Assembly: GCF_030463535.1 (NCBI RefSeq)
Contig: NC_132879.1
Coordinates: 41,291,970 to 41,355,969, forward strand
Source of the DNA: Salminus brasiliensis
Lineage: Eukaryota; Chordata; Actinopteri; Characiformes; Bryconidae
Reading direction: 5' to 3'
DNA: 64,000 nt
The position numbers and the translations under genes are program-made. The notes beneath the pieces are model-generated. The model saw only the letters and a program-made list of their open reading frames with translations, had not been told where the DNA came from and made no database searches. This document shows, in pieces, positions 39,501 through 51,985 of this stretch; the stretch's first letter is position 1; each line of letters opens with the position of its first letter.

Positions 39501-42500
39501 GACTGAATAGTTTCCTGAAGGTTGTTTCTCAACTAAAAACACAATAAATAAAAGTTAACAGTAGATAAACAAAAAAGGCAAAAAAAAAAAAAAAAAATCA
39601 AGAATAATTGTTCTAATAGTTTCAGCAGCAGCTATACCTTTGGTGACAGTGTGGTCCACGAACCTAGCAAATGATTCAACAATAGGCTGCAGGTGGAGAC
39701 AAAGATCAGAAAAGGTATAATAAATTAAATTAATATCCGGTTTATGACAAGTCTACAACTAGAATATATGCATACCACGTACAAAAACTATTAGGCCCAT
39801 CATGGTCACTGTTTGTAGGCTTTCTACCATCTGGATTAATCTGCAATGACACATTGGTCATTAATTTTTTTAACTGCTGGCTAAAAAGTATCCGAGGTGC
39901 AAACCTAATCTAAAAACCTTTTGGACATGTGTTACACATCCAGCGAATAAACCGTACTCAAAAAGTTAAATTTATACCCGGCCCATTAGAAAACTAGCCC
40001 AAATATTCTGTCTAAGAATCCCAGCCTGCTACACTTAAATGGGCTCTAAATGTGAGGATAGTGTAGATCCCACTGTGTGCCTTCTTTTAAATCAAGATGC
40101 ACCGGTCCGATATTAGGATCGGATATCTGTCCCGACATTAACAAAATTAGCTGGATCGGATATCGGACAATTAGGTCCATCCATGGAACCAATCCTTTCA
40201 CTTTAATTTGTTGGTGTGAGACTGCACTAAAATGTTTACATGTTTGCTATTTTTGATTGCTGCTTGTGTATTTGACCAAGTTACTTATTTATTCTCAGGT
40301 TCAGCTGTTTTATTTTGAATTATGCCAATATTTAAAAATAAGATTGATTACTGTTTGTGTGTTTAACAAAGTGAAGTTACTTATTTTCAGTTTGGGCTGA
40401 TACATTTTATGTATTTAACATAATTAAAGAAGCTTGACTCCTTTTTATTTTGAATTTACATGCTGTGTCAAGGTCCTGCACCATTGTTTATTTTAGTGAC
40501 AAATAAATAGCAATTCACTACATTTACATCTGAGCGTTAATTTGTTATATTTTGTTTTACAAAGTTAATAAAGTAATGTTAACTGTCAATGATGCCCGAC
40601 ACCTTCAGTCTCTCCCACATGGAGCAGTATAAGGTTTATTCATTCAACAATGGTTTCGTATCGGTATCAGGTATTGACCAATATGCAAAGTTTATGTAAC
40701 CGTATCGGTATCGAAACTGAAAAAGCCGGATCGGTGCATCCCTACTTTTATATAAGATAATTATTCTCTTATTCCCTTCACTGCTGTATGTGTATGTACT
40801 GTATGCTGTATGTCTGTTCTTGTGAATAGTTAATACTAATGCACAAATGCAGCAAATGTTATTCCACCATACTGAAAGCATTAAACTAGTTAAAAAAACT
40901 AACTAGAAGAAGTTATTAAATGATAGAAAGTGTCTAGGTTACCTGGACTGGGTAAGATGTTTAGTGTAAAGCTGCCTCCACACCCCCAGACTCTGTGCAT
41001 CTACAGACAGGCACTCAGTCAGACTGTTCAGCAACTAAAGATCAGAAAACAATTCATTTAAGCGGTTAATACAAAACTTAACACCTATGAGGTCCTAATC
41101 ATCTTTAAAGTCTTCAATCTTAGATTCAACAAAAGTTATGCCTTGCCTCTTTCTTCATAGCATCAGGACAACTGGGTGTGGCTCTGGAAAGGAAGGATGG
41201 AAAGTAGGTGTGGAGAGTGGATTCTGGCTTCGCTCCAAAAGCTAGAACCTTCAGCCGTGGATAAAGCCTTCTCAACTGCTCCTGCAGACTGAGACATAAG
41301 AGACAGCAAGTGTTTCACAAATTGATTGGTTTGACTTGAAATTATGAACTTTGGAGCAGAGCGGCAAGTTAAGAAAATAAATTGTCTTTGTTCCAAACAA
41401 TATGGAGGGCACTTAGAGCTGGCCAATACGACAATATTTTATCGTATTGTGCTAAATTTTGCTAACACTGTTAGTGCTTAATAAACACTGCTTAATAAAC
41501 AGCAGGTTTCATTATTACGTGTTTTTAGAGTATAATTTTAATTAGATGAAGTGCAGCAGATGTTGAATAAAAATCACTGTATTCAGTATGGGAGAGTATC
41601 TAAATAGAATTTGTCCCTACTCATGTCTTTATTATGTGATTTCATATAACATATTAAACATTGTGCATCTCAAAAAAAAAAAAAAAAAAGTCTTTAAATA
41701 TCATGATATAGTATTTACCATATTGCCTAGCCCTAAGGGTACTGTATACATACAGTGCGCCAGATCAGGGTCGGAAATTAGCATCTAGTGTAACAAGTAG
41801 TTAATGGCACATCATTTAAATTCTATCTAAGGCAAGTAAAACTGATTAAAGTATACAGCTTTCACTGAGGTAAGTGACATTTTACAATTTCATCAAATGA
41901 CAGCATATTTGGCTGAACAGTAGCTTACCTTGCTGATAGTGCATTTTTGGGCATATAAGCAAAATCCAGTAGAGGAAAGAATTCTTTGGGTCCCATAACT
42001 CCAAATCCTTTCGTCAAGTTGGCATGGAGCCTTAAAGAGAGATTTAAACATGCATTTAGTAAATGTGCATCAGTGCTACTAATCATGGAGCAAGATAAAG
42101 TACCAATGTTTTGACCTATAACTATGACAAATATGGCACACAAACCCACAGGTCAACATTTACTCACGTGAGCAATCTCTCCAAATACGCAATGGCATAT
42201 GCAGACAGGCTTTTTATCCCAAGAACAGGCAGCATGATGCCAAGCCAAACTACAAGGGGGGACAAAAGTTTATTTAGCAATGCAATTCTTTTTTAAATAT
42301 TTTATTTATATATTTATTTCTCTCTCCCTCCCCCCCTCCCTCCCTCCCTCCCCCTCCCCCTCCCCCTCTCTCTCTCTCTCTCTCTCCCTCTCTCTCTCCC
42401 CCTCTCTCTCCCTCTCTCTCCCTCCCTCTCCCTCCCTCTCCCTCTCCCTCTCCCTCTCCCTCTCAACTTTTTCCTCACCTCTTATGCCCTGGGTAAGGTC

Positions 42501-44422
42501 GTAGAAGCCAGCCTGGCCAAGAGCCCACATGATGCTCAAACATTTGGCTGGGCGATTCTGGTGAGAGCGCAGCAGCTCCAGGTGCTGCAGATATCACACA
42601 AAGGACAACAATCATGTCAGTGTCTAAAGAACATACATGCAAAATAAAGACAATGCTAATTAAAAGCTTTTCTACTGTTAATTCATTCTGAGGTCATTTG
42701 GAGCCAAATGCGTGTTATCTATACATGATAAGATTGCTGTTGAGCAAATTAGTCCTCTGGGGCCCCTGAGAACTGCTCCAAGAATCTGTGCTCTTAGCAA
42801 TGCTAGGAATGAACAATGGCCAACTTGAAAGTAAGCTGATTAAGAATCTTTGAGTTATTTTAATTCTAAAGAACTACACCTGGGAAAACTAACACTGAAT
42901 AGGACACAATATTAGCTCAAATTTACATTAAAAGAAGGGGGTAAAACCCCCCAAAAAAACCAAACTGCCTTCTAGTAGTTACTATTCACTACTCCCATCA
43001 CTACATACTTGTGTGTTCACATCAGGTCTTTCTTAGGCTACAACTTTTAACATTTCTGCACATGCCATGTTATATTCTGCTACAGAATTCTCTAAAAATG
43101 TCAGCCAAATATATATATATTTTTGAAGTTACAAAAGGAGACAAGATCAACATATTGTCACTGTCCTGCAAAAAAAAATGGAGCATATATACAGGTTAAT
43201 TTATAAGGAATTTATTTAAAGAATTGTGAGATGTAAAAAAAAAAAAAAAAGGGAAAGCGGTAAGAATGGAAATTCAAGGTTTTGGAGTGACAGTGACAAT
43301 ATGTAGCTATGAACAGAGAAAGCACTTTGGGGCAGCCCATATAGCTTAATCCCCACACCCACTCACATCAGCCAGGTTGAGTGTGGCTATTTTGGGTTTG
43401 TTCATCATGATTGCCTGAATGCACATCCGGTAGCCATGCAGGGGTTCACCTGTTAAAGCACAGAATCAGACAGTGCTAACAAAGGTCACAGTTGCAGACT
43501 GACTGTAGACATACGTCTTAACTATGCCAATAAGCACGGCAACAAACACAAAGCATTATGTTTAGCATGAACGTCACCTGTTGGTTTGTCCAACTCTCTG
43601 AGCATGGCGAGTATGCAGTGGTCAAAGAAGTCTTGCAGAGTGTCTGTGCTTTTTCCAAGTAGGTTCCTAATGACATTGCGCAGCTCCTTCCCCGCAAGAC
43701 AATACGGATAATCTAGACAGAGAGCCTCTTGTTTAGCAAAGCTATTTCACATTATACTGAGGTTTTCATTCATGCTTCAGGGTTAATCTCACTTTGTCAA
43801 CAAACTAGACAGCAGAGTCAATAACCCTTCACCACAGAATGCTTCAGGGATTTTGACCACTTTAACAGATTTTTCCAAAAATGAATGTCTTGGTCCCATG
43901 GTGCATCTACTTAATTATGTAATTTAAATAATAAATTTACACAAAGTAAGTGGATGACACACTTCGTTGTAGATAAGATCAATCAAGAGCTTAACTTAAA
44001 TATCTGATGCTAAACTGAAAATTGAAGTGGTGAACTTTTTAAACAAATGTAAAAGGGCGAACTGACAAACTAAAATATTCTGAGCAGATTACTCAAAACC
44101 AATCTTTTGCAACTAGAACAAATAGGATAGCCTCTTCACCCTTAGCCTCCTATTTTGCAACAATATGCCTAAAATGAGAGCAAGAAGGCAACCCTGAGAA
44201 AAAGTAAGGCAGGGTGAACACATTTCGAAAGTAAGCCAGACCTCCAAGCACAACTTACTTACACAAGATGAACTTACAGGAGTCCTGCTAAGATACCGCG
44301 CTTTATTGATAATTCATATTTCATACAGTCTTTAAAAAGAGCACAGTACAGGAGTCGTTCAGTGACTCCTACAGGATCACCTTCCTTTTAAACTATTACA
44401 AGGCTACCGTTTCATGGAGGAG

Positions 44423-44458
<36 letters not shown>

Positions 44459-45766
44459 AAAGTGTTGTTAGACAAAGACAGTCAAACCAGGACCACAAAA
44501 GTGCTGAGAACATGCATGATTCTTATATCTACTTAACACCATTTACTTAAGAGAGATGTGTTGAAGCTTAAGTTATTCTAAACCAAATCACACACCAACA
44601 TCACATTACACTAAATAAACATTGCATTAGAAACATGTAAAATCCTACATCATTTTTTTAAAAGAAACACAAAAGGCGCAGAATATGCTGAATATGTTTT
44701 CCAGGCACTTCTGAGCAACTCAAATATCCCCATCAATAAACAGTACACGGAAAGGACTGAACGGTTTTAGACGCTCACCATGAGCATGGCTGCTGAGTGT
44801 GGGGTCTGTGTCGGGTGCAAGCAGTTTGCTGTTGAGGTATCCTGCCAGATCCTTCACCCACACACATGGATTCTCAGGAAATAAAGCCTGACTTTTCTCA
44901 AGCTGTTGCCTCAGCTCTACAACATCCAACTGTGAAAAATACAGAGTGGAAAAGAGAAATCTAGAAGTGAGGATCATTTGGAAAGATGTCTAAAACAGGG
45001 GCAGGCAACACAAAAGACATTTCATGATGCATGAGACTGCAATATTAACAGCAACAGCAATATTAACAGTAACAGCAACCAACAGTTTTAGAAAACTCCA
45101 CCCTTGAGAAATGTTCAGAAAATGGAAGGGACGGTTTGGAGGGTGCTACAATGCAAAACATAACAGATAGCGGTATAGCCCAGGGTCCACCTCACTGTGA
45201 AGCAAACACACCCTGTTGACACCATTACAGTAATGCTGACAAAACACTTGCACACATTTCAAAACTGCCTAAGAAAAGTGCAATCCCACGACCTCAGGAC
45301 ACTAGTCTTCAGCTCTTGGGGCTCTGGCATGTCACTCTCTCACACTCTCACACACTCTCTCTTTTGAAAAGTTGTGTTTTACACGATTCTATCTCCAAAA
45401 TTTGTTTGCCCATGCCATACTTTTAAATCTACTGATCAGGGCATTCTGTTAGTTTTATATAACATAGCCATAAGGTGATCGAACTTGTTTCTCTGCACTG
45501 TTTGAGAATGTTCTATTTAGAACAGCTGCAACCTTAAATTTATTTAAAAATATATAAATAAATAATAATAATAAAAAAAACTAAACGAAAAATTCAATTT
45601 AGACTAGAGGTGGGCAATAAATGTTACATTCATCACTGATTTATACATACAGTCTTTGCCCACTTCTAGTCCAAGTAACTAAGTGACTGTACAGTGCAAG
45701 CCTACTAGTTAGAAAGAGAATTGCATGAGTGTGTGAATGTGTGTGTAGTTAAAAAATAAATAAGTA

Positions 45767-45835
<69 letters not shown>

Positions 45836-46509
45836 CACCACTGTTAGAATGAGTTTTACATGACAAGGGTGCATACCAGCAGGTTTGTAAGAATAAGAGT
45901 TTACACTCACAGCTTTGACTGCGTCCTCCAAGGTTTTGTAGTGGATCTCTTTTGGACTGCAGTTTGTGGGAGATTTCTTGTTCTGCTTTCCTGTGTTGGA
46001 CTTCTTCTGTTGGGCCTCAGCTGGTGGAGGGACCTGCTCTTTATTCTGCTTCTTTACAATCTTTTCAAAACTTTCAAATATGGTCTCGGACATCTTCACG
46101 GCCGCTGCAATCAAACAAGGAGAAAAATGATAAATGTAAAAGGGCGAACTGACAAACTAAAATATTCTGAGCAGATTACTCAAAACCAATCTTTTGCAAC
46201 TAGAACAAATAGGATAGCCTCTTCACCCTTAGCCTCCTATTTTGCAACAATATGCCTAAAATGAGAGCAAGAAGGCAACCCTGAGAAAAAGTAAGGCAGG
46301 GTGAACACATTTCGAAAGTAAGCCAGACCTCCAAGCACAACTTACTTACACAAGATGAACTTACAGGAGTCCTGCTAAGATACCGCGCTTTATTGATAAT
46401 TCATATTTCATACAGTCTTTAAAAAGAGCACAGTACAGGAGTCGTTCAGTGACTCCTACAGGATCACCTTCCTTTTAAACTATTACAAGGCTACCGTTTC
46501 ATGGAGGAG

Positions 46510-46545
<36 letters not shown>

Positions 46546-48487
46546 AAAGTGTTGTTAGACAAAGACAGTCAAACCAGGACCACAAAAGTGCTGAGAACAT
46601 GCATGATTCTTATATCTACTTAACACCATTTACTTAAGAGAGATGTGTTGAAGCTTAAGTTATTCTAAACCAAATCACACACCAACATCACATTACACTA
46701 AATAAACATTGCATTAGAAACATGTAAAATCCTACATCATTTTTTTAAAAGAAACACAAAAGGCGCAGAAGACGCACACTCTACTGAAGGTAGTACTATT
46801 AGCACCTACCATGCACATGCAACTAGGCCTGAGTATATACATGTCCTCAGTAATACCTCATTCCATAAGCAAATAAGGTACAGCAGGCAAACTAAAAATA
46901 ATGTCCATATAACTAGATGTACACCCTTAACGTAACACAAGCAAAGTTTCGTATGAAAGCCTTAAAACCTGCCATATGGGACCTCCATTATGGTCTCTTA
47001 ATATGATATGAGGTTGAATTAATTTAATAAAACTCAACTAAGACAATGTTCCAGATGTGAAGTATCAAATCACCAAAACAGCACACTGTTACACAACTAC
47101 AATCAATAAAAACACAACAAATAACCATACATATTAGTAACCATACACAAAGTAGAACAATGCATGTCTGTGCCACTTCTAATCTTTTGGTGCTCTACAA
47201 AAACTTTACAAGAGGCGAAAAAGATCATGAAGACAACCAGAAACGTAAAGTCAAATGTTAGACACAATGACATTCGCCTGTTTCCTTATTTGAGATTAAT
47301 TCGGTTAATGAGGACAATGTGATCAATCATAAGAGCACAGACGCAAACAATTCTACGTTTTGAAAACACAGCATGAATCCAACAGACTTTTTGCTAGAGA
47401 ACATCTCAAACAAGTTTATTAGTGAATAAGGACCATTGTACACCCTCCCTGCCAAAATCTATCCTTAGCTAAAGCAATGTTAAAGTCATATGTCTTATCT
47501 CTGTATAAAAAGAGAGCCTAACTCTAGGGCAGAGACTGTGACAGCCTTATGAAACCAAAGTGCTTCAAGGAGACGGGCTACCAAACAGCAAGCGGAGTCA
47601 ATGTGCTTTAAACTTCTGTAAATCATACCCAAGAAACGCAGAGCAGAGTAGCTTGATTATTTCTTTTTATTTTCTGCAAGTTAATCATGTCGTGATTTGC
47701 GCATGCAAATAAAAGTTTCTCTTGAAGGGTCTCTCCATACATAATTACAACCATACTGTCAGAGACAGCCAGTGAAGGGTCAATGATCACTAAGCAAGCG
47801 ATAGCTAACTAGCTAGTGCTAGCTACATCGTTAGCTTATTCCTAAGCTAGCGTGTTGCTTATTCACCTTTGCAAGGACTGTCAGTCTGTAAATTATAAGT
47901 TATTCATTTCCTGCAAACTTCTACTATGCTTAATGAATGTTTAATGTGCACATCAATTTATAACAATAAAACATATATAGCTAGCTATAGTATGCAAGCC
48001 AAACGTGACGACACTGCTTAGCTTAGCTAGTTAGCTCTCTAGTTGGTTAGCGTTAGTTAGGCAAGGTTAGTAGCCAAGTTAGCTGCTAGCAAACAAGCCT
48101 GTTCTAGGTTTTTCGAAAATTATAATAAAACCCATTCTGTTAAAACTGCAAAAAAATCTATCCACAGAAAACATCTCGTGTAATTAAGTGTGCCAGTAAC
48201 GCAGCGCTAGCTAGCCAAGTGACATCCCGCAGGAACATGGCTAGCGCCAAAGTCAACGTTTTAAATCTGCACGCTGTTGAGCGACGTGGCACTTCACGTC
48301 CAGCATTTTTAGTAATAAAATAAAACAACTTACGAAATGGGTCAACTCTTGGTAAATTGGACTCGCTTAACGCTTTCCTGCCGCCGCCAGACTTCTTGTC
48401 AGTTTGACTTTTTACAGCGCTATGTTTCTTGCCTTTCCTCACTACCTCCCATTTCCCCACAGAACTGTTATTTACTGGTGATGCCAT
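36536..48487 (-). CDS. tmem214: TMEM214 ER transmembrane protein (683 aa, 16 coding exons)
   Basis: Exons (minus): 48334-48487, 45911-46104, 44779-44929, 43578-43712, 43367-43449, 42479-42584, 42168-42249, 41929-42030, 41147-41288, 40943-41034, 39638-39686, 39425-39532, 37777-37982, 37452-37620, 36865-37016, 36536-36662. They sum to 2052 nt, an open frame of 683 codons plus stop with all phases agreeing; human TMEM214 is about 689 aa. Diagnostic stretches include VGKWEVVRKGKK (N-terminus), KKQNKEQVPPPAEA, FFDHCILAMLRELDKPTG, RPAKCLSIMWALGQAGFYDL, LTKGFGVMGPKEFFPLLDFA and FPSFLSRATPSCP. The cytosolic helical body precedes a hydrophobic membrane segment at about 478-493 (LLLVMLVFAAGFIAHD). TMEM214 is known as an ER protein reported to anchor procaspase-4 under ER stress. 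All introns are GT-AG except intron 9, which uses GC (GAG|GCAAGG). Introns 1 and 3 each carry one copy of a 639-bp duplication. Confidence 0.97.
38279..38330. repeat. (TTTA)n-like microsatellite
   Basis: Imperfect TTTA/TTTTA units in TMEM214 intron 12. Confidence 0.85.
38930..39345 (-). pseudogene. decayed Tc1-like fragment in TMEM214 intron 12
   Basis: Plus-strand phrases such as TTTTGGGTCATTGTCATGTT (reverse complement of the NMTMTQN-type region) and a degraded internal block are shared with other Tc1-like fossils in this window. No intact ends. Confidence 0.45.
40098..40744. mobile_element. hAT-like non-autonomous element with inverted termini
   Basis: The left end ATGCACCGGTCCGATATTAG is mirrored by the right end CCGGATCGGTGCATCCC. 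The terminal and subterminal GATCGGATATCGG motifs recur inside. This pattern marks a common teleost hAT-like family of about 650 bp without a transposase. Lies in TMEM214 intron 10. I could not find an 8-bp target duplication. Confidence 0.65.
41413..41738. mobile_element. non-autonomous repeat with GGGCTAGGCAATATGG-type termini
   Basis: The left end (GAGCTGGCCAATACGACAAT) and the right end (reverse complement GGGCTAGGCAATATGG) form imperfect inverted repeats around an AT-rich body that includes a poly(A) tract. A related body lies at about 8230-8480. In TMEM214 intron 8. Confidence 0.5.
42320..42465. repeat. (CT/CCCT)n polypyrimidine low-complexity tract
   Basis: About 145 bp of almost pure C and T (purine on the TMEM214 sense strand). 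It fills most of the 229-bp intron 6 of TMEM214 and ends about 14 bp from the exon 6 donor. Confidence 0.95.
44045..44683. repeat. 639-bp direct repeat, copy 1 (TMEM214 intron 3)
   Basis: Identical by eye over its whole length to 46132-46770, including a 32-A homopolymer (44423-44454). The copies are offset by exactly 2087 bp and in the same orientation. It begins AAATGTAAAAGGGCGAACTG and ends AAAAGGCGCAGAA. It contains no coding sequence. Confidence 0.97.
45772..45830. repeat. (TA)n microsatellite
   Basis: Pure TA run of about 59 bp in TMEM214 intron 2, followed by GCGCGC. Confidence 0.95.
46132..46770. repeat. 639-bp direct repeat, copy 2 (TMEM214 intron 1)
   Basis: Second copy of 44045-44683, ending just upstream (in transcript sense) of TMEM214 exon 2; its left boundary lies 28 bp from the exon 2 acceptor. 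The segment between the copies holds exons 2 and 3. Confidence 0.97.
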
Positions 48488-48700
48488 TGTTTTACTGAGG
48501 GCGCCGAAAAATAACGCTGAAAAAACACAAACCCCTACAATATATTTCTATTATACGCCAGTTCCCCTTTTTCCCCCTTTCCCCTACAAATGATGGCAGG
48601 GATAATGGTCGTAGTTAGCTCCGTTAGCCTTAGCGCTGTTTTAAAACGCCTCTGTGCCACGTCTGCCTTGGTGGTACGACGTCATCGCGCATCTGACCCA
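48488..48700 (-). promoter_or_regulatory. tmem214: TMEM214 promoter region
   Basis: Immediately upstream of the TMEM214 ATG the sequence becomes CpG-richer (GGCGCC, GCGCTG, ACGCC). It carries a CRE/ATF-like site on the minus strand, ATGACGTC (48685-48678). No TATA box is evident. That this is the promoter is inferred from position; the ATF-like site would suit an ER-stress-linked gene but is only one motif match. Confidence 0.5.
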
Positions 48701-48887
48701 TAGACACACACATAAGCCTCATGTATATATCAGCCTAATGTATGTCTATTATAAGGTCTGATCACGGTCTCAGGTCTAGACTGAGAAAAAGCTGCTTTGG
48801 CGCATTATTATAACTGAATTAGTGTAAAAGGCTCTATATACTGTATATAGTAAATGATAAAATATCACTAGATATATTAACTTAATA

Positions 48888-48975
48888 TACACTGGCATCT
48901 TTTACTGGCAGATATCAGGCAGCACATGAACAGTGTGTTAAAAGCAGGAAAAATTCAGGGTCTTTGGATTGTCTA
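48888..48975. pseudogene. Tc1-like fragment (ACACCGATCAGCC family, internal piece)
   Basis: The phrase CAGGCAGCACATGAACAGTG followed by TTAAAAGCAGGAAAAATTCA matches the start of the internal region of a Tc1-like family whose other remains lie at 51750-51980, 54970-55372 and 62300-62660. Confidence 0.5.
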
Positions 48976-49319
48976 CATCTTTCTGATGGATTGTAATCTG
49001 GCTCCTTTTAAATATTTTAAGTAGCTTTGTGCTAAAGCAGAAACAGAGAGCAGCAGATTTCGTTCCTTGTTTCATCTCTACAATGGATAGTATCATACGT
49101 ATAAGTTTACCTACAAATCACATGAAAAGATTAGTTAGGAATTTTAGCAATAGAAATATTACTGGATTCATCAAGCCTATATTAAATGTGTCATGAAATC
49201 ATGTTCTGACTGTATCAAATGCCCCAAAATAATACTATTTTTCTACTGCTGCTTAATTAAACTATTACCCAGTGGTTAGTTTAGCTTTTGCATATCAATC
49301 TAATCGCACAAATAAAACA

Positions 49320-50165
49320 ATGTTGGCTTACCAGAACTTAAAAAGAAATAAGAAAACCATATAAACTTTATGAAGAATGCTTAACAAGTCCAAGTTTAAC
49401 AAACTACTGAGTAAACTCAGAAATATAAAAAAGCAATATTATTTAAACATTTTTCAGACAAACCACAATGGTGTCAAAAACACATGGAGAACTATTAATG
49501 AACTCATAAATAGGGGTAATAATTCCAGTCCAACCACTGAATACAACCAGAAAAATCACCAAGCAATTACCAAATCAAGTATTTTCAAAAAATAGTCTAT
49601 ATCCAACTCACGGCTCACATAAAAACACAAGAAAAAATACAAGAAATAAAACACCAGAAGCGACAGAAACATCAGAAACGTCATTACTATTGCGGAAGTT
49701 ACTTCCCAAATAGAGTGCAGTGCAGTGTGCCACTTGGTAAAAAACTAAAGACAATTACATGTGGAGTTCCTCAAGGGTCAATACTGGGCTCGTATTGTTT
49801 TTAATGTATGTGAACGACCTTTATCTGTCTGCTAAGCGACAATTTTTTGAAATTTCTGATGACACCAACTGTCTTTTAACATCAAGAAAAGCTCTTACAT
49901 GATTTCTACTCCAAGAAACAGAAATGGAAATTATACCCTATTGTTTGTATTCATGTCTAACAATACAATATATACTATACATACTATTTAATACAAACAA
50001 TATATCCTGTGTCCACGGTACTAACTCTGGAAAAATCACATTGCTGTAATATCACAAAACTAGCTAAAAATATTGGAGTCTGGCACTCAGACCGGAGAAT
50101 TTACAGCTTAAATTCCCTCAAAAGACTGACTAAAGTCAACTTCCTCTCAGAAATATCTGGTTTTT
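49320..50165 (+). pseudogene. decayed non-LTR retrotransposon reverse transcriptase
   Basis: The plus strand first reads LLSKLRNIKKQYYLNIFQ followed by KNTWRTINELINRG (49377-49595), the linker typical before the RT domain of LINEs. After frame breaks comes ITCGVPQGSILGS (49755-49795), the RT motif with the invariant PQGS, and then ISDDTNCLL (about 49855-49880), a mutated form of the catalytic FADDT motif. Several stops interrupt it. Most likely a LINE of a different clade from the L2 copies; the exact clade is not decidable by eye. Confidence 0.75.
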
Positions 50166-50375
50166 GAATGCTATTCTAATCGATGCCACCCAGTTCAGGG
50201 TTTCATGCTGCAATCACCTTCTTCAACCCCATCAAAGATTTTCTATGGGGTTTACGTCAGGCAACTGTGATCTTCTGAAACCAAGCCTTGGTGGAGTTTG
50301 AGGTATGCTTGGGATCACTGTCATGTTGAAAGGTCCAATGATGCCCAAGCTTTGGCTTCCAACATAAGTGCGTTG
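50165..50375 (-). pseudogene. decayed Tc1-like transposon fragment
   Basis: Plus-strand phrases TTTTCTATGGGGTTTACGTC, CTGAAACCAAGCCTTGGTGG and GGGATCACTGTCATGTTGAA are the reverse complement of a Tc1-like transposase region and share wording with the fossil at 34020-34480. Confidence 0.6.
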
Positions 50376-51740
50376 AGAACTGGCTGTTAGCTAAATCAAG
50401 TATTGGCCGCATCTGACAGACACTGTGCCGACTGCGCGACCAGTAAAGTAAAATTTGAGTACTTACTCTGCATTAAAGTGTTCAATTACATATTCGATTA
50501 CAGTAGCTAATATTCATTACTTTTCAAAATCAGAGTAGATAAAAGCTAATGAGCAGTTCTGATGGAAGATACGTGACTAAGTTCCCATGGCAACTGTATA
50601 CATGAACTCAAACAATTACTGGTCTTGTAGCACACTCTACTGGACGCAGATGGTGCTACAGGTTACCACCTATACTCCACACAGTTCATCTCCATATTCA
50701 CAGTGCATATGATGAACACACCTGAGTGTTTCTGTTGTGTTAGACTGTCATAAAAAGCGGTTCGTTGTACTGAAAGCAACACTGCAGTCAGTGAAAAGTA
50801 CAGGCATCAGTCGACACCAACAACAAAATAACTCTGTATCTCTTTATTTGTGACTTTAGAAATACTTACCTAAAAAGAACAAAAGTGCCCAAAAACTTTT
50901 TACGTTCTCTAAAATGTAACAATGAATAATATGTACTATAATTTGATAGTGGATAAGTGGTCCACCATGTTAAAAACAACTCACACTTCCAATCACAACT
51001 TTCTGTCTGCTTTTATCCATTTCATTATTGGTCAGTTTCTGACCACAGGACCACTGATGAGACATCATTTGAACAGTGGTCGATTTCTCAGCATGGAACA
51101 GTGTTCCTGGAGTGGTAAAACACGCCAGTGTAATTTTAGAAAGGCAAAAGTCTACTACTATCAGGATGGTTACAAACACAAGCTGTGCATTCAAAATTAA
51201 CTGTTTTATCAGTAAGGTGAATTTACAAGGTTGGCATTTCTAATACAGTGGCCAGTAGTGTTAAACTTGTTAAATTACAGTCTGCATCAGAGGTTTAGAA
51301 TTACAATATTTTATTTTCTGGAACCAAGGCCACATTGGCTGAAAAGCATTTTGACTTAGGACAAATAACAGAACAAGGGGAATAACTGGACAGAAACATA
51401 ATAAAGAAAATACTTGGAAATCGAACAAAAACATGGAAACATGGAAATGTTTTTGCATTTGCACCAGTGTATTTTGATTATGTGACAAACATAACTAATA
51501 TAAAGTCAAATAAGAAACCCAGTGTGAAGCCAAACATACAAAAATATATGAAGTCACTGTCAAGTAAAAATGGACAAAAATCTCTTTGAATACGGCAGGT
51601 CTCCTTTATATTGTATTAGAATTATATAATAAATAGAAGTGTTCCAAAATGTCTATAATAAAATATTTTCACCTTAACTTAAAGTTACGTTCTCCTGTTG
51701 TCAATTAATAATTAATAATTAATAATAATATAATTAATTA
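50376..51740. other. intergenic stretch, nothing recognised
   Basis: AT-rich DNA between TMEM214 and MAPRE3 with only short, featureless frames, including the 92-codon frame at 50922-51200. Confidence 0.5.
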
Positions 51741-51749
51741 ATGTTTTGT

Positions 51750-51985
51750 GTGTGCCATTTGGTAGGTACTGACCACTGCAAAATTCAAGAACACTCCCCA
51801 AAATTCCTTTGGATGTTTTGGAGATACTCTGACAGTCGCATGGCCATCACAATTTGGCCCTTGTCAAAGAGAATGGGTGGCCTGTTAATCAAGTAATGTG
51901 TTAAATATAGAAAAAATGGGCAAGCATAAGAATCTGAGGGTCAAATTATGATTTTAGGTGCTGAAGTGTCAGAGGTGCTTTAAAG
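51750..51985. pseudogene. rearranged Tc1-like fragment (two halves)
   Basis: 51760-51875 reads in reverse as the family text TTTGACAAGGGCCAAATTGT up to CAGTGGTCAGTACCTACC. From about 51912 the text ATGGGCAAGCATAAGAATCT runs in the forward sense. The two orientations suggest an internal inversion or two nested fragments. Confidence 0.5.

Noticed and set aside
40098-40744. 8-bp target-site duplication around the hAT-like element
   Set aside because: I compared the flanks and saw no convincing 8-bp match, so I did not claim one.
42280-42539. Ser/Pro/Leu and Arg/Glu repeat open frames on both strands
   Set aside because: Pure product of the CT/CCCT low-complexity tract.
45860-46264. 134-codon open frame on the plus strand
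   Set aside because: Antisense of TMEM214 exon 2 plus intron sequence; the minus-strand exon has protein similarity and correct splice phases.
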